From Taklimakanibacter deserti (GTDB lineage: Bacteria; Pseudomonadota; Alphaproteobacteria; Rhizobiales; Aestuariivirgaceae): 64,000 nucleotides of DNA. The stretch is taken from assembly GCA_003574785.1 (NCBI GenBank), contig QORU01000010.1, forward strand, positions 248,001 through 312,000, given 5' to 3'. The first letter of the stretch is position 1, and each line of letters starts with the position of its first letter. Position numbers and translations under genes: made by a program. The notes beneath the pieces were generated by a model. It ran no database searches. It had not been told where the DNA came from and was given only the letters and a program-made list of their open reading frames with translations. This document shows, piece by piece, positions 16,978 to 25,283 of this stretch.

Positions 16978-17328
16978 ATGACGCTCAAGCGACGAAAAAG
17001 CAAAGTCCCGCCGCCGATGCCGGCCTGCCCCTTGACCGAGTGCATGGCGCTCCTGGGCGGCGCCTGGACGCCCAATGTCATCTGGTATCTGAGCGGCGAA
17101 GCCCGGCGCTTCAGCGAATTGCGCAGCGATATCCCTTTGATTTCGGCCAAGGTGCTGAGCGGTCGGTTGCATGAATTGGAGGACAAGGGCGTCGTCATCC
17201 GCAAGGTCATGCCGACCTCGCCGCCCTCGGTCGAATATTCCCTGACGGCGCTCGGGCGCGAGCTCGTCCCGGCCATCCAGGCGATCGTCGATGTCGGCCA
17301 CCGGCTGAAGCGGCGCAAGGCCGCCTGA
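16978..17328 (+). CDS. HxlR family transcriptional regulator
   Basis: This winged-helix protein of 116 residues has the HxlR signature CPLTECMALLGGAWTPNVIW, then RFSELRSDIPLISAKVLSGR and LEDKGVVIRK. The cysteine in the opening segment is the one that senses electrophiles or oxidants in several relatives. The ATG at 16978 is favoured; a TTG at 16942 in frame would add 12 residues. It is divergent from the GST operon and ends four bases from the mutL stop. Confidence 0.87.
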   Translation: MTLKRRKSKVPPPMPACPLTECMALLGGAWTPNVIWYLSGEARRFSELRSDIPLISAKVLSGRLHELEDKGVVIRKVMPTSPPSVEYSLTALGRELVPAIQAIVDVGHRLKRRKAA

Positions 17329-17332
17329 CTGC

Positions 17333-19105
17333 TCAGCTCCTGCCGAACAGCCTTTCGATATCGCTGAGCTTCAATTCGATATAGGTCGGGCGGCCATGGT
17401 TGCACTGGCCGGAATTGGGCGTGCGCTCCATCTGGCGCAGGAGCGCGTTCATCTCCTCGGGGCGCAATTGCCGCCCGGCCCTCACCGAATGATGACAGGC
17501 CATGGTGGCAAGGAGATGATTGGCGCGCTCCTCGACGGTCGAGCTCGAGTCCTCGCCCAGATCATCGGCGACATCGCGCACCAGCCTCGCGATATTGCCG
17601 CCGGCAAGAGCGGCCGGCACTTCGCGCACCACGATCGAGCCATCGCCGAAGGGCTCGATGACGAGGCCAAGCTCGGCGAGCAATCCTGCAGCATTGGTGA
17701 GCCGCTCGATCGAAACGGCGTCGAGATCGATCACGTCGGGAATGAGCAAGGGCTGGGTGGCGATGCGGTGCCCTGAGCGCTCGGCCTTCAATCTCTCATA
17801 GACGAGGCGCTCATGGGCGGCATGCTGGTCGACCAGGATGATGCCGTCCTCGGTCTGCGCCACGATATAGTTACCGTGCAGTTGCGCCCGCGCCGCGCCC
17901 AGAGGATGCGGGTCATCGCTGAGCACCGGCAGGTCGGCCACGGAAGCCGAAGCGACATTGTCCATGGCGAAATGCGCCTGCTCCTCGGCAAGCCCGCCTT
18001 GCGGGGCAAAGCCCGCGAACGAGGTCTCGAGGACGCGGGACAGAGGGCGCGGCATCACCGGGCGAAGCGCACTCACCGTCGCGGAAGCAAGGCCGCTCGC
18101 CGTCCTGCGGCTCTTGCTGCCCAGGGCGTCGCGAATGGCGGAGACGATGGCGCCCCGCACCAGGCCCGAATCGCGGAAGCGCACTTCCGCCTTGGCCGGA
18201 TGCACATTCACATCGACGAAGGCATTGGGGCAGTTGATGAACAGGCACACGGCGGGAAAACGCCCGCGCATCAGGAGATCGGCATAGGCGCCGCGAATGG
18301 CGCCGGCGAGCAGCTTGTCGCGCACCGGACGGCCATTGACGAAGAAGAACTGCAGGCCCGCTTGCGCACGGTGATAAGTGGGCAGGCTCGCGAGACCCCA
18401 GAGCTTGAACGCGTCGCGGCCGCCGTCGAAATCGACCATATTGGCGAAGACCTCATCGCCCATCACGCGCGCGATGCGCCGCCTTCTGCCCTGATCGCCT
18501 TCGGCCTCGGCCGGAAGGTCGATGAGGACGCGCTCCTCCGAGGCGAAGCTGAAGCCGACAGTGGGGGCGGCCAGCGCCAAACGGCGCACCACATCGGCCG
18601 CCTCGACCGTCTCGGCGCGCGGCGAGCGTAAAAATTTGAGCCGCGCCGGCACGGCGAAGAAGAGATCGCGAACCTCGACGATCGTGCCGTCGATGCGCGA
18701 GGCGGGCTGAGCCGCGCTCTTGCGGCCGCCCGCCACCTCGATCCGCCAGGTGTCGCTCGCCTCTTTGGCGCGCGAGACGAGGGAGAGGCGGCTCACTGCG
18801 CCGATCGAGGGCAAGGCCTCACCGCGGAAGCCCAAGGTCCTGATATCGATGAGATCGTCATCGAGAAGCTTCGAGGTCGCATGGCGCTCGACCGCGAGAT
18901 CGAGCTCGCCCCTTTCCATGCCCTCGCCGTCATCGCTGACGCGGATGAGGCTGCGCCCGCCATCGCGGAAGGCGACGTCGATCTGGCGGGCGCCGGCGTC
19001 GATCGAATTCTCGGCCAGCTCCTTGACGACGCTCGCCGGGCGCTCGATCACCTCGCCCGCGGCGATGCGGTTGGCGATGCCCTCGGGAAGTCTGCGAATC
19101 CTCAT
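17333..19105 (-). CDS. mutL: DNA mismatch repair protein MutL
   Basis: MutL couples mismatch recognition by MutS to repair. The 590-residue protein has the GHKL ATPase motifs: ENSIDAGA, DDGEGM, ATSKL and GFRGEALPSI. A proline/serine-variable linker (about 330-395) follows, then the C-terminal dimer domain with DQHAAHERLVYERL, an endonuclease-type motif, and ACHHSVRAGR. The start at 19105 (MRIRRLPEGIANRIAAGEVI) fits the universal N-terminus; the longer frame is not supported. It lies in the conserved backbone but is separated here from the M16 genes by an accessory cassette. Confidence 0.97.
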   Translation of the reverse strand: MRIRRLPEGIANRIAAGEVIERPASVVKELAENSIDAGARQIDVAFRDGGRSLIRVSDDGEGMERGELDLAVERHATSKLLDDDLIDIRTLGFRGEALPSIGAVSRLSLVSRAKEASDTWRIEVAGGRKSAAQPASRIDGTIVEVRDLFFAVPARLKFLRSPRAETVEAADVVRRLALAAPTVGFSFASEERVLIDLPAEAEGDQGRRRRIARVMGDEVFANMVDFDGGRDAFKLWGLASLPTYHRAQAGLQFFFVNGRPVRDKLLAGAIRGAYADLLMRGRFPAVCLFINCPNAFVDVNVHPAKAEVRFRDSGLVRGAIVSAIRDALGSKSRRTASGLASATVSALRPVMPRPLSRVLETSFAGFAPQGGLAEEQAHFAMDNVASASVADLPVLSDDPHPLGAARAQLHGNYIVAQTEDGIILVDQHAAHERLVYERLKAERSGHRIATQPLLIPDVIDLDAVSIERLTNAAGLLAELGLVIEPFGDGSIVVREVPAALAGGNIARLVRDVADDLGEDSSSTVEERANHLLATMACHHSVRAGRQLRPEEMNALLRQMERTPNSGQCNHGRPTYIELKLSDIERLFGRS

Positions 19106-19115
19106 GGCCCCGAGT

Positions 19116-20012
19116 TTATCGGGCGAGATGCCACTGCGCCATCTCATCGATCAATTCGATGAAGGCGCGGACCTTACCCGAGAGGAGGCGGGCGGAAGGA
19201 TAGACCGCGTGAATGGGCATGGGCTCCGGCACGAAGGGGTTCAGCACCTCGATGAGGCGTCCCTCCCTGATGGCTTCCCGCACCTGGTAATAGAGGACGC
19301 GGGCAATGCCGACGCCGTCCAAGGCGAGGGCGATCGCGGTGTCGCCGCTATTGGTGACGAAGCGGGGCGCCAGGCGAACCTTCAGATCGCTCCCCTCTTC
19401 GTCGAAATGCCAGTCGAAGCTGGGGGTCACCGGGGTGAAGGCGATCGTGTCGTGCCGCGCCAGATCGCCCGGATGCTCAGGAACGCCCGCTCTCGCCAGA
19501 TAGGAAGGTGACGCGACCAAGGCGCGCCGCGTCTCGCCGAAGCGGCGGGCGATCAGCTGCGAGTCAGGCAGATGGCCGATCCTGATCGCCAGGTCATGGC
19601 CCTCCTCGACCAGGTTGACGAAGCGGTCCGACAGGCTGAGCTCGACCGAGACCTGGGGGTGGCGATCGGCGAAGCGGGCGAGCAAGGGCGCGACATGCAG
19701 GCGCCCGAAGATCAGGGGCGCCGTCACGGAGAGCCGGCCCGAAGGCTCGCTCCGGTCGCGCTGGGCCACACGTTCCGCCTCGTCGAGATCGGCCAAGATG
19801 CGACGCGCCCGCTCGAGATAGCGCGCCCCCGCATCGGTCAGGCTGATCTGGCGGGTGGTGCGATGAAACAGCCTTGTGCCCAGGCGGCCCTCGAGGGCGG
19901 CAATCTGGCGCGACACGACCGAGGGCGAAAAGCCGAGGCGGCGGGCGGCGGCGGTCAGGCTCTCGGTCTCGCAGACGGCGACGAAGGCCGTCATGGCATC
20001 AAATCGGTCCAT
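19116..20012 (-). CDS. LysR family transcriptional regulator
   Basis: The 298-residue protein has an N-terminal winged helix (AFVAVCETESLTAAARRLGF, then SVVSRQIAALE) and a periplasmic-binding-like effector domain. It is of the CrgA/AaeR-like group with RLSVTAPLIFGR. A perfect 8-bp inverted repeat lies two bases before the start codon, suggesting autoregulation. It is divergent from the PNPOx-like gene, its likely target. Confidence 0.92.
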   Translation of the reverse strand: MDRFDAMTAFVAVCETESLTAAARRLGFSPSVVSRQIAALEGRLGTRLFHRTTRQISLTDAGARYLERARRILADLDEAERVAQRDRSEPSGRLSVTAPLIFGRLHVAPLLARFADRHPQVSVELSLSDRFVNLVEEGHDLAIRIGHLPDSQLIARRFGETRRALVASPSYLARAGVPEHPGDLARHDTIAFTPVTPSFDWHFDEEGSDLKVRLAPRFVTNSGDTAIALALDGVGIARVLYYQVREAIREGRLIEVLNPFVPEPMPIHAVYPSARLLSGKVRAFIELIDEMAQWHLAR

Positions 20013-20013
20013 G

Positions 20014-20038
20014 GATTATTGCAATAACGACAATAATC
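20014..20038. promoter_or_regulatory. Perfect inverted repeat, candidate LysR operator
   Basis: GATTATTG (20014-20021) and CAATAATC (20031-20038) are perfect inverted arms around nine bases. The site lies in the 79-base gap between the LysR gene and the PNPOx-like gene and has the T-N11-A character of LysR binding sites. Confidence 0.6.
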
Positions 20039-20091
20039 TTTTGTCAAGAGGAGCGATTTTCTCTGTTTTGGGAAGAATTACATTACCGGCC

Positions 20092-20718
20092 ATGAGCACC
20101 CCCTCCAGCGATATCGCCTTCACCCCGCGCATCAAGGCCATCCAGGCCAAGCGCGGCTCGCGCGCCAACTATGCCCGCATGGAGGAGCGCGGCGGCTTCC
20201 GCACCGAGCTGACCGACGACCTGGCCCAGTTCCTCAGCGGGGTCGACACCGCCTTCCTCGCCACCGCCAATGCGGCAGGCCAGCCCTATGCCCAGCATCG
20301 GGGCGGTCCCAAGGGCTTCATCAAGATATTAGGCCCCCGGACGCTCGGCTTCGCCGATTACAAGGGCAACCGGCAATATATCACCACCGGCAATCTCGCC
20401 GAGAACGACCGCGCCTTCCTCTTCCTCATGGACTATGCGCATAGGAGGCGGGTCAAGATCTGGGGACGCGCCCGGGCCGTCGCCGATGACGACGCGCTTG
20501 TCGCGCGCCTGATGCCGGAAGCCTATGACGCAAGGCCGGAGCAGGCCATCCTGTTCGAGGTCGAGGCCTGGGACATCAACTGCCCGCAACATATCCCGCA
20601 GAAGATCGATGCCTCTGATGTCGAGCAGGTGCTGCTGCAACTCAAGGCGCGCATCGCCAGGCTCGAAGCGGAGAACGCCGCCTTGCGGGGCACCTCGTCC
20701 CTGAATAAATCCGGGTAA
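20092..20718 (+). CDS. Pyridoxamine 5'-phosphate oxidase-like flavoprotein
   Basis: The 208-residue protein has a split-barrel flavin-binding fold with FLATANAAGQPYAQHRGG, LGFADYKGNRQYITTGNL and RVKIWGRARAV. The C-terminus (VEQVLLQLKARIARLEAENA) is a short coiled coil, probably for oligomerisation. It is one of the PNPOx-like reductases rather than PdxH itself. Control by the divergent LysR regulator is likely. The open frame extends upstream into the LysR gene; the ATG at 20092 is chosen because homology begins there. Confidence 0.82.
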   Translation: MSTPSSDIAFTPRIKAIQAKRGSRANYARMEERGGFRTELTDDLAQFLSGVDTAFLATANAAGQPYAQHRGGPKGFIKILGPRTLGFADYKGNRQYITTGNLAENDRAFLFLMDYAHRRRVKIWGRARAVADDDALVARLMPEAYDARPEQAILFEVEAWDINCPQHIPQKIDASDVEQVLLQLKARIARLEAENAALRGTSSLNKSG

Positions 20719-20800
20719 GGGAACTTTTTGCCGGCGGCGCTCTTATGTCAGAGCGGGGTTTGCCAGCAGTTCACCTTTTACGGGCTTCGAGGAGGTCTGC

Positions 20801-21319
20801 ATGAAAAGTCGCGTGCTCTTTCTCCCGGTTGTTCTTCTCTTCAGCGCGCCGGTACTGGCGCAAAGTGGCGGCGATGAGAAATCCGTTCTCATCGGGCCAT
20901 GGAGGATCGAGGCCAGCTTCACCAAGGAGCAGAAATTCGACCGCTGCACGATGAGCCGCACGGTCGACAACGGTCTTGAATCGCGGTTTGCCCGCGACCA
21001 AGCCGGCACCTCGCTGACGCTGACATCGCCGCGCTGGAAGCTCGACAACGGCAAGACCTACCCGGTCGAATTCGCGGCGGGCTCACTCGTCTGGAAAACC
21101 GACGTCACGGCGACCGCCGACACGGTGCGCGTGGCGTTGACCGACGACCGCTTCAACAAGGCAATTCGGAATGCCAATCGGCTCGAGGTCAGAGGTGCGG
21201 GTGCTACTCTCAGGATTCCGCTCGACAAGAGCTCCGCCGCCCTGGCGCGGCTCGAGCGCTGCTACGAGACCAACCGCAACGCCAGCGAGACCAATCCCTT
21301 CGTCGCGCCGAAGCCCTGA
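20801..21319 (+). CDS. Secreted hypothetical protein
   Basis: The 172-residue product has a clear signal peptide (MKSRVLFLPVVLLFSAPVLA, then QSGG). The mature part shows GPWRIEASF, FDRCTMSRTVDNG and a C-terminal ERCYETN; two cysteines may pair. The shape is reminiscent of invasion-associated locus B-like periplasmic proteins of Rhizobiales, but I cannot place it in a named family. GAGG stands before the ATG. It converges with the M16 gene, stops three bases apart. Confidence 0.7.
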   Translation: MKSRVLFLPVVLLFSAPVLAQSGGDEKSVLIGPWRIEASFTKEQKFDRCTMSRTVDNGLESRFARDQAGTSLTLTSPRWKLDNGKTYPVEFAAGSLVWKTDVTATADTVRVALTDDRFNKAIRNANRLEVRGAGATLRIPLDKSSAALARLERCYETNRNASETNPFVAPKP

Positions 21320-21322
21320 TTG

Positions 21323-22663
21323 TTACTGCGCCGAGGACGTGGTGATGCCCTCCGGCTTGCCGACGATCGTGACGATGAGCTTGTCGGGATCGGAGATGCG
21401 CTTGGCCTGCGCCTTCGCCTGGTCGAGCGTCACCGCCTCGATGAGGCTGTTGCGGCGATTGACATAGTCGATGCCGAGATTGTCCTCCTGGATGGCGAGG
21501 AGCTGGTTGGCGATCTTGGCGTTGGAATCGAAGCGCAGCGCATAGGAGCCGGTGAGATAGGTCTTGGTCTCGGCGAGCTCCGTCGCGCTCGGCCCACCTT
21601 CAGCGAATTTCTTCATCGTCTCCTTGACCACGGCGAGCGCTTCGCCCGCCTTGTCGTTGCGCGTACCCAGTTGCCCGAAGACAAGCCCGGCATGGTCGAA
21701 GGGATAGAGGCCGATCGAGACGCCATAAGTGAGGCCGCGCTTCTCGCGCACCTCCTCGGTCAGGCGCGAGCCGAAGCCGCCGCCACCGAGTATGAAGCTT
21801 GCGACATAGGCCGGAATGAAATCCGGATCCGAGCGCAGCATGCCGTCATGGCCGAAAGTGATGATGCTCTGCGGGATGTCGCGCTCGATGATCTGCGTCT
21901 CCGGCTTGTCGGCGACATGGATCATCGGCGCGGGCCGCGGCGGTTCGGTGTCCGGCAGGTCGCCGAAGGTCTCGTCCAGAAGCCGGACCAGCGTCGCCTC
22001 GTCGATATCGCCGACGACAGCCACCTTCAGTCCCTTGCGCGTGAAGAGTTGCTTGTGCATCGCCTTGAGGTCATCGCCGGTGATGGTCGCCAGCGACTTG
22101 ACAGTGCCTTCCGCTTCGCGCGCATAAGGATGACCGTCAAAAGCCTTCACCATCCAGGCGCGGGACGAGATCTTCTCCGGATCCTCTGCATTGTCGCGGG
22201 CTCCGACCAGGAGCTGGTCGCGCACCCGGTCGAGCGGCTCCTTGTCGAAACGCGGCTTGGCCAGAGCGAGCTTCAGAAGCGCGAAAGATTCGTCGCGCTT
22301 GTCGGTCAGCGTCTGGAACGAGCCCTCGAAATGATCGAAATTCGCATCGAACGACATCTTCATGTTGAGCTCGTCGCGCTTGGCCTGGAAGGCGGCCGAA
22401 TCGAGATCGCCCGCCCCTTCGTCCATCATCGCGGTGATGAAATGCGCCGTACCCTCTTTGCCACTGGCATCGTTAGCGGCACCGCCTGAAAAGGCGAACT
22501 GCATGGCGATCAAGGGATTGGTGTGGTCCTCGACTAGCCAGGCGGTGACGCCGGCCTTGCTCTTCACTTCCTTGATGTCGATGGCCCCTGCGGGCAGGAC
22601 GCCGATGACGAGAAGGGCGAAGACCCCGAGGACAGGACGAAGCGGGCGCATCACGAGCCTCAT
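21323..22663 (-). CDS. M16 family peptidase, non-catalytic subunit
   Basis: This 446-residue protein has a signal peptide (ending PAGA) and the two-lobed M16 fold. The zinc motif is lost: the position of HxxEH reads HFITAMMDE, so it lacks the second His. The later RLTEEVREKRGLTYGV, the substrate-binding R/Y motif, is retained. Bacterial M16B proteases often work as a dimer of a catalytic subunit and a binding subunit; this is the binding partner of the gene just upstream, two bases away. It is periplasmic. Confidence 0.9.
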   Translation of the reverse strand: MRLVMRPLRPVLGVFALLVIGVLPAGAIDIKEVKSKAGVTAWLVEDHTNPLIAMQFAFSGGAANDASGKEGTAHFITAMMDEGAGDLDSAAFQAKRDELNMKMSFDANFDHFEGSFQTLTDKRDESFALLKLALAKPRFDKEPLDRVRDQLLVGARDNAEDPEKISSRAWMVKAFDGHPYAREAEGTVKSLATITGDDLKAMHKQLFTRKGLKVAVVGDIDEATLVRLLDETFGDLPDTEPPRPAPMIHVADKPETQIIERDIPQSIITFGHDGMLRSDPDFIPAYVASFILGGGGFGSRLTEEVREKRGLTYGVSIGLYPFDHAGLVFGQLGTRNDKAGEALAVVKETMKKFAEGGPSATELAETKTYLTGSYALRFDSNAKIANQLLAIQEDNLGIDYVNRRNSLIEAVTLDQAKAQAKRISDPDKLIVTIVGKPEGITTSSAQ

Positions 22664-22665
22664 GC

Positions 22666-24072
22666 TTATTGTTGCGAGGAATTGGAGATCGACGGCGGGC
22701 TCGGCTCACCGCCGCCGGCCGCCGATCCGGGCGCCGGCAGGAGGACGCCGGTGACCGAGCGCCGGATGTCGAGCACCTTTGCGGCAGCGGCCTTCACGTC
22801 CTCGAGCTTCACCGCGGCGATGCGATCCGGCCATTCGAGCACGTCGGCGACGGTCGTGCCGGTGGTCAGCGCCGTGCCGAAGGCGCGCGCCAGATTGCCC
22901 TGGTTGTCGCGGGCATAGACATTGCTGGCGAGGAGCGTCGCCTTGGTGCGCTTGAGCTCGTCCGCGGTGATGCCGTTCGCCTTGATGTCCGCGAGCACCG
23001 CGTCGATCTCGGTCTCCACCGGCTCGATCTTGCCGCCGGGAACGGGCGAGCCGTAGACGCCGAACGTTCCGGAATCGAGACCATCGCCCGTATACCAGGC
23101 GCCGGCATAAGAGGCGATGCGCTTCTCGACCACGAGCTTCTTGTAGAGGCGGCTGGTGGCGCCGCCGCCCAGCGCCTCGGCGAGCACGTCGAGCGCTTCC
23201 GCTTCGCCTTTCTCGGCCGTCGCGTAGGAGACGCTGAGATAGCTGCGCTGAACGATCGGCGACGCGGCACGCGCATCGGTCACCGTCACGCGGCGCGGCG
23301 CCACGGGATCCGGTTCCTTCGCCCGCTCGCGCGGCTTGACATCGAACGTATTGGTGAGCCGGCCATAATGCTCTTCGGCGAGCTTCTTCACCTCATCCAC
23401 CGTCACATCGCCCGCCACCACGAGAATGGCGTTGGCCGGCGTGTAATGCGCCTTGTAGAAAGCGATGGCGTCCGCGCGCGTGAGGTTCGGCACTTCCGTC
23501 GACCAGCCGATCACCGGCTTGCGATAGGGATGGACGAGATAGAGGATGGCATCGAGCTGCTCGCCCAGGATGCTCGAAGGATCATTGTCGGTGCGCTCGC
23601 GGCGCTCCTCTTCCACCACCTTGAGCTCGGGCAGGACATTCTCGTCCTTGAGCACGAGATTCTGCATGCGGTCGGCTTCGAGATCCATCACCAGGCCCAA
23701 GCGGTCCTTGGCGATGCGCTGGAAATAGGCGGTGTAGTCCTTAGACGTGAAGGCATTGTCGTCGCCGCCATTCTCGCGGATGAGGCGGTTGTAGGCGCCT
23801 GCCGGATATTTGGTGGTGCCCTTGAACATCAGATGCTCGAGGAAATGCGCGACACCGGTCTGGCCCTGGGGCTCATCGGCCGATCCGACCCGGTACCAGA
23901 CCATATGGGTGACGACGGGCGCGCGGTGATCGGGAATGACCACGACCTGCATGCCGTTGTTGAGGGTGAAGGTTTCGGCGAGCGGCTGCGCTGCGGGAAG
24001 CGGGCGCACGAAGACGGCAAGCAGGAAGAGGCCGGCGAAGGCGGCTTTCAGCCCGCGGCGCTGGAAACTCAT
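22666..24072 (-). CDS. M16 family zinc peptidase, catalytic subunit
   Basis: This 468-residue periplasmic peptidase has a signal peptide (LKAAFAGLFLLAVFVRPLPA). The inverted zinc motif HFLEH (H76, E79, H80) is intact, with the distal zinc Glu expected in the following helix. The C-terminal lobe holds SRLYKKLVVEKRIASYAGAW. The start at 24072 (MSFQRRG) gives a clean signal peptide; the longer frame is rejected. It pairs with the catalytically dead partner immediately downstream. The very C-terminus is serine/glycine rich. Confidence 0.93.
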   Translation of the reverse strand: MSFQRRGLKAAFAGLFLLAVFVRPLPAAQPLAETFTLNNGMQVVVIPDHRAPVVTHMVWYRVGSADEPQGQTGVAHFLEHLMFKGTTKYPAGAYNRLIRENGGDDNAFTSKDYTAYFQRIAKDRLGLVMDLEADRMQNLVLKDENVLPELKVVEEERRERTDNDPSSILGEQLDAILYLVHPYRKPVIGWSTEVPNLTRADAIAFYKAHYTPANAILVVAGDVTVDEVKKLAEEHYGRLTNTFDVKPRERAKEPDPVAPRRVTVTDARAASPIVQRSYLSVSYATAEKGEAEALDVLAEALGGGATSRLYKKLVVEKRIASYAGAWYTGDGLDSGTFGVYGSPVPGGKIEPVETEIDAVLADIKANGITADELKRTKATLLASNVYARDNQGNLARAFGTALTTGTTVADVLEWPDRIAAVKLEDVKAAAAKVLDIRRSVTGVLLPAPGSAAGGGEPSPPSISNSSQQ

Positions 24073-24122
24073 GAAGGGTACCTTTGCGATTATGCGTGGC
24101 AGTGAGTTAAGCAACATTCTGC

Positions 24123-24147
24123 CGGAAAATCGTGACACAATTTTCCG
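24123..24147. repeat. 8-bp inverted repeat between the BamF-like and M16 genes
   Basis: CGGAAAAT (24123-24130) and ATTTTCCG (24140-24147) are perfect inverted arms around nine bases. No T tract follows in either direction, so it is not a simple terminator. It could be an operator or an RNA processing hairpin. Confidence 0.4.
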
Positions 24148-24167
24148 TGATCCGTCCGCAGGGAGCG

Positions 24168-24668
24168 CTATTCGTCCTTGAAGACGTTGCCCATGTTCCA
24201 GATGGTGCCGTAATTCGGATTGGCCTTGCGCTTCGCGGCGATCTCCGCGGCACGCAGCTCCCTGAGCAGCTGGGTTTCCGTCTTCGGCTTGCCGTCAGGG
24301 CCTGTTTTGGAAATGCCGTATTTCTCATAGACGTCCTGCTTCGGCGGTTCCGCGCCGGAAGCTTGAGGCGGTGTAGCGGCTGCCGTCTGCATAGGCTCAG
24401 GCGAGGGTTGCGCCTGGTCCATCGCCGGCTGGGCCGGCGGTGCGGCGCTCGCGACCTGGTTGGGCTCGCCATATTCGGTCACTTCGCCGGTGGGCGGACG
24501 CAGATTGAGATCGGGCGGCATCGAGAGATTGCGGTTGATGCGAACCTGGCTTTCATCGGGCGTCGCGTCTTTGCCCGACCCCAGCAAATCCTGCATTTTC
24601 GTCTCGGAGCAACCGGCGACGGCAAGCGCCGCCATCAGGCTCAAAGCGAGGCCAGTGGCCTTGTTCAT
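24168..24668 (-). CDS. BamF/DUF3035-like outer-membrane lipoprotein
   Basis: The 166-residue protein has a lipoprotein signal with lipobox LAVAGC. The segment LSMPPDLNLRPPTGEV matches the DUF3035 motif of alphaproteobacterial BamF, an accessory of the beta-barrel assembly machine. A proline/alanine/glutamine-rich linker and a charged C-terminal helix follow. It lies downstream of lspA, the lipoprotein signal peptidase that would process it, in the order usual for Rhizobiales. The family match rests on one motif. Confidence 0.72.
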   Translation of the reverse strand: MNKATGLALSLMAALAVAGCSETKMQDLLGSGKDATPDESQVRINRNLSMPPDLNLRPPTGEVTEYGEPNQVASAAPPAQPAMDQAQPSPEPMQTAAATPPQASGAEPPKQDVYEKYGISKTGPDGKPKTETQLLRELRAAEIAAKRKANPNYGTIWNMGNVFKDE

Positions 24669-24764
24669 GTTAATGCTATTCCCTTCAAACGTCGCATTCA
24701 CTGCCGGATTGTGCGGCGAGGCTTTTAGAAATTTGCCCGGGCAATCAGGCATTTCCGTGACCGT

Positions 24765-25283
24765 CTAGTTATTCCGAGCCTCGCTTAGGGATTCATAAAC
24801 CAAGAGGGCTACCCCGGCAACGATGGCTACATCTGCCAGGTTAAAAATGTACCATTCGAAGTTGCCGATATGGAACGAGAAGAAATCGGCCACGGCGCCA
24901 TAAACGGCACGGTCGAAGGCATTGGCGAGCGCCCCCCCGAGAACGAGGCCGACGGCCGCGGCGGTCAAAGGACGCGATGCCGTGGCGATCCAAGTCCATA
25001 GCGCCCCGCTTATGATGACCGCGAGCGCGATCAGGAGCCCTTGCGAAACCCAGGAGCCGTCCGACAGCCAGCCATAGGAAATGCCGCGGTTCCAGGCGAG
25101 GACGATGTCGAAGACCGGCAGCACGGCAATGGGCTGGCGGGCTTCGATGTCGACGACATGCAGCATCCACCATTTGAAGGCCTGGTCGACGGCGAAGCTC
25201 GCGCTTGCGAAAACCAGGCCCAGGCCCGAAAGCCGCCCCCACAGCCTCACGCGAAAAGTTTCTTCTGGTGACGTTTCTGCCAT
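24765..25283 (-). CDS. lspA: Lipoprotein signal peptidase
   Basis: LspA removes signal peptides from prolipoproteins in the inner membrane. The 172-residue protein has about four membrane segments. The two catalytic aspartates are in NAFDR and FNLADVAI, and the conserved N in WNRGISYG is present. Its start lies inside the last 37 bases of ileS, so the two are translationally linked, as is common in bacteria. Confidence 0.94.
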   Translation of the reverse strand: MAETSPEETFRVRLWGRLSGLGLVFASASFAVDQAFKWWMLHVVDIEARQPIAVLPVFDIVLAWNRGISYGWLSDGSWVSQGLLIALAVIISGALWTWIATASRPLTAAAVGLVLGGALANAFDRAVYGAVADFFSFHIGNFEWYIFNLADVAIVAGVALLVYESLSEARNN

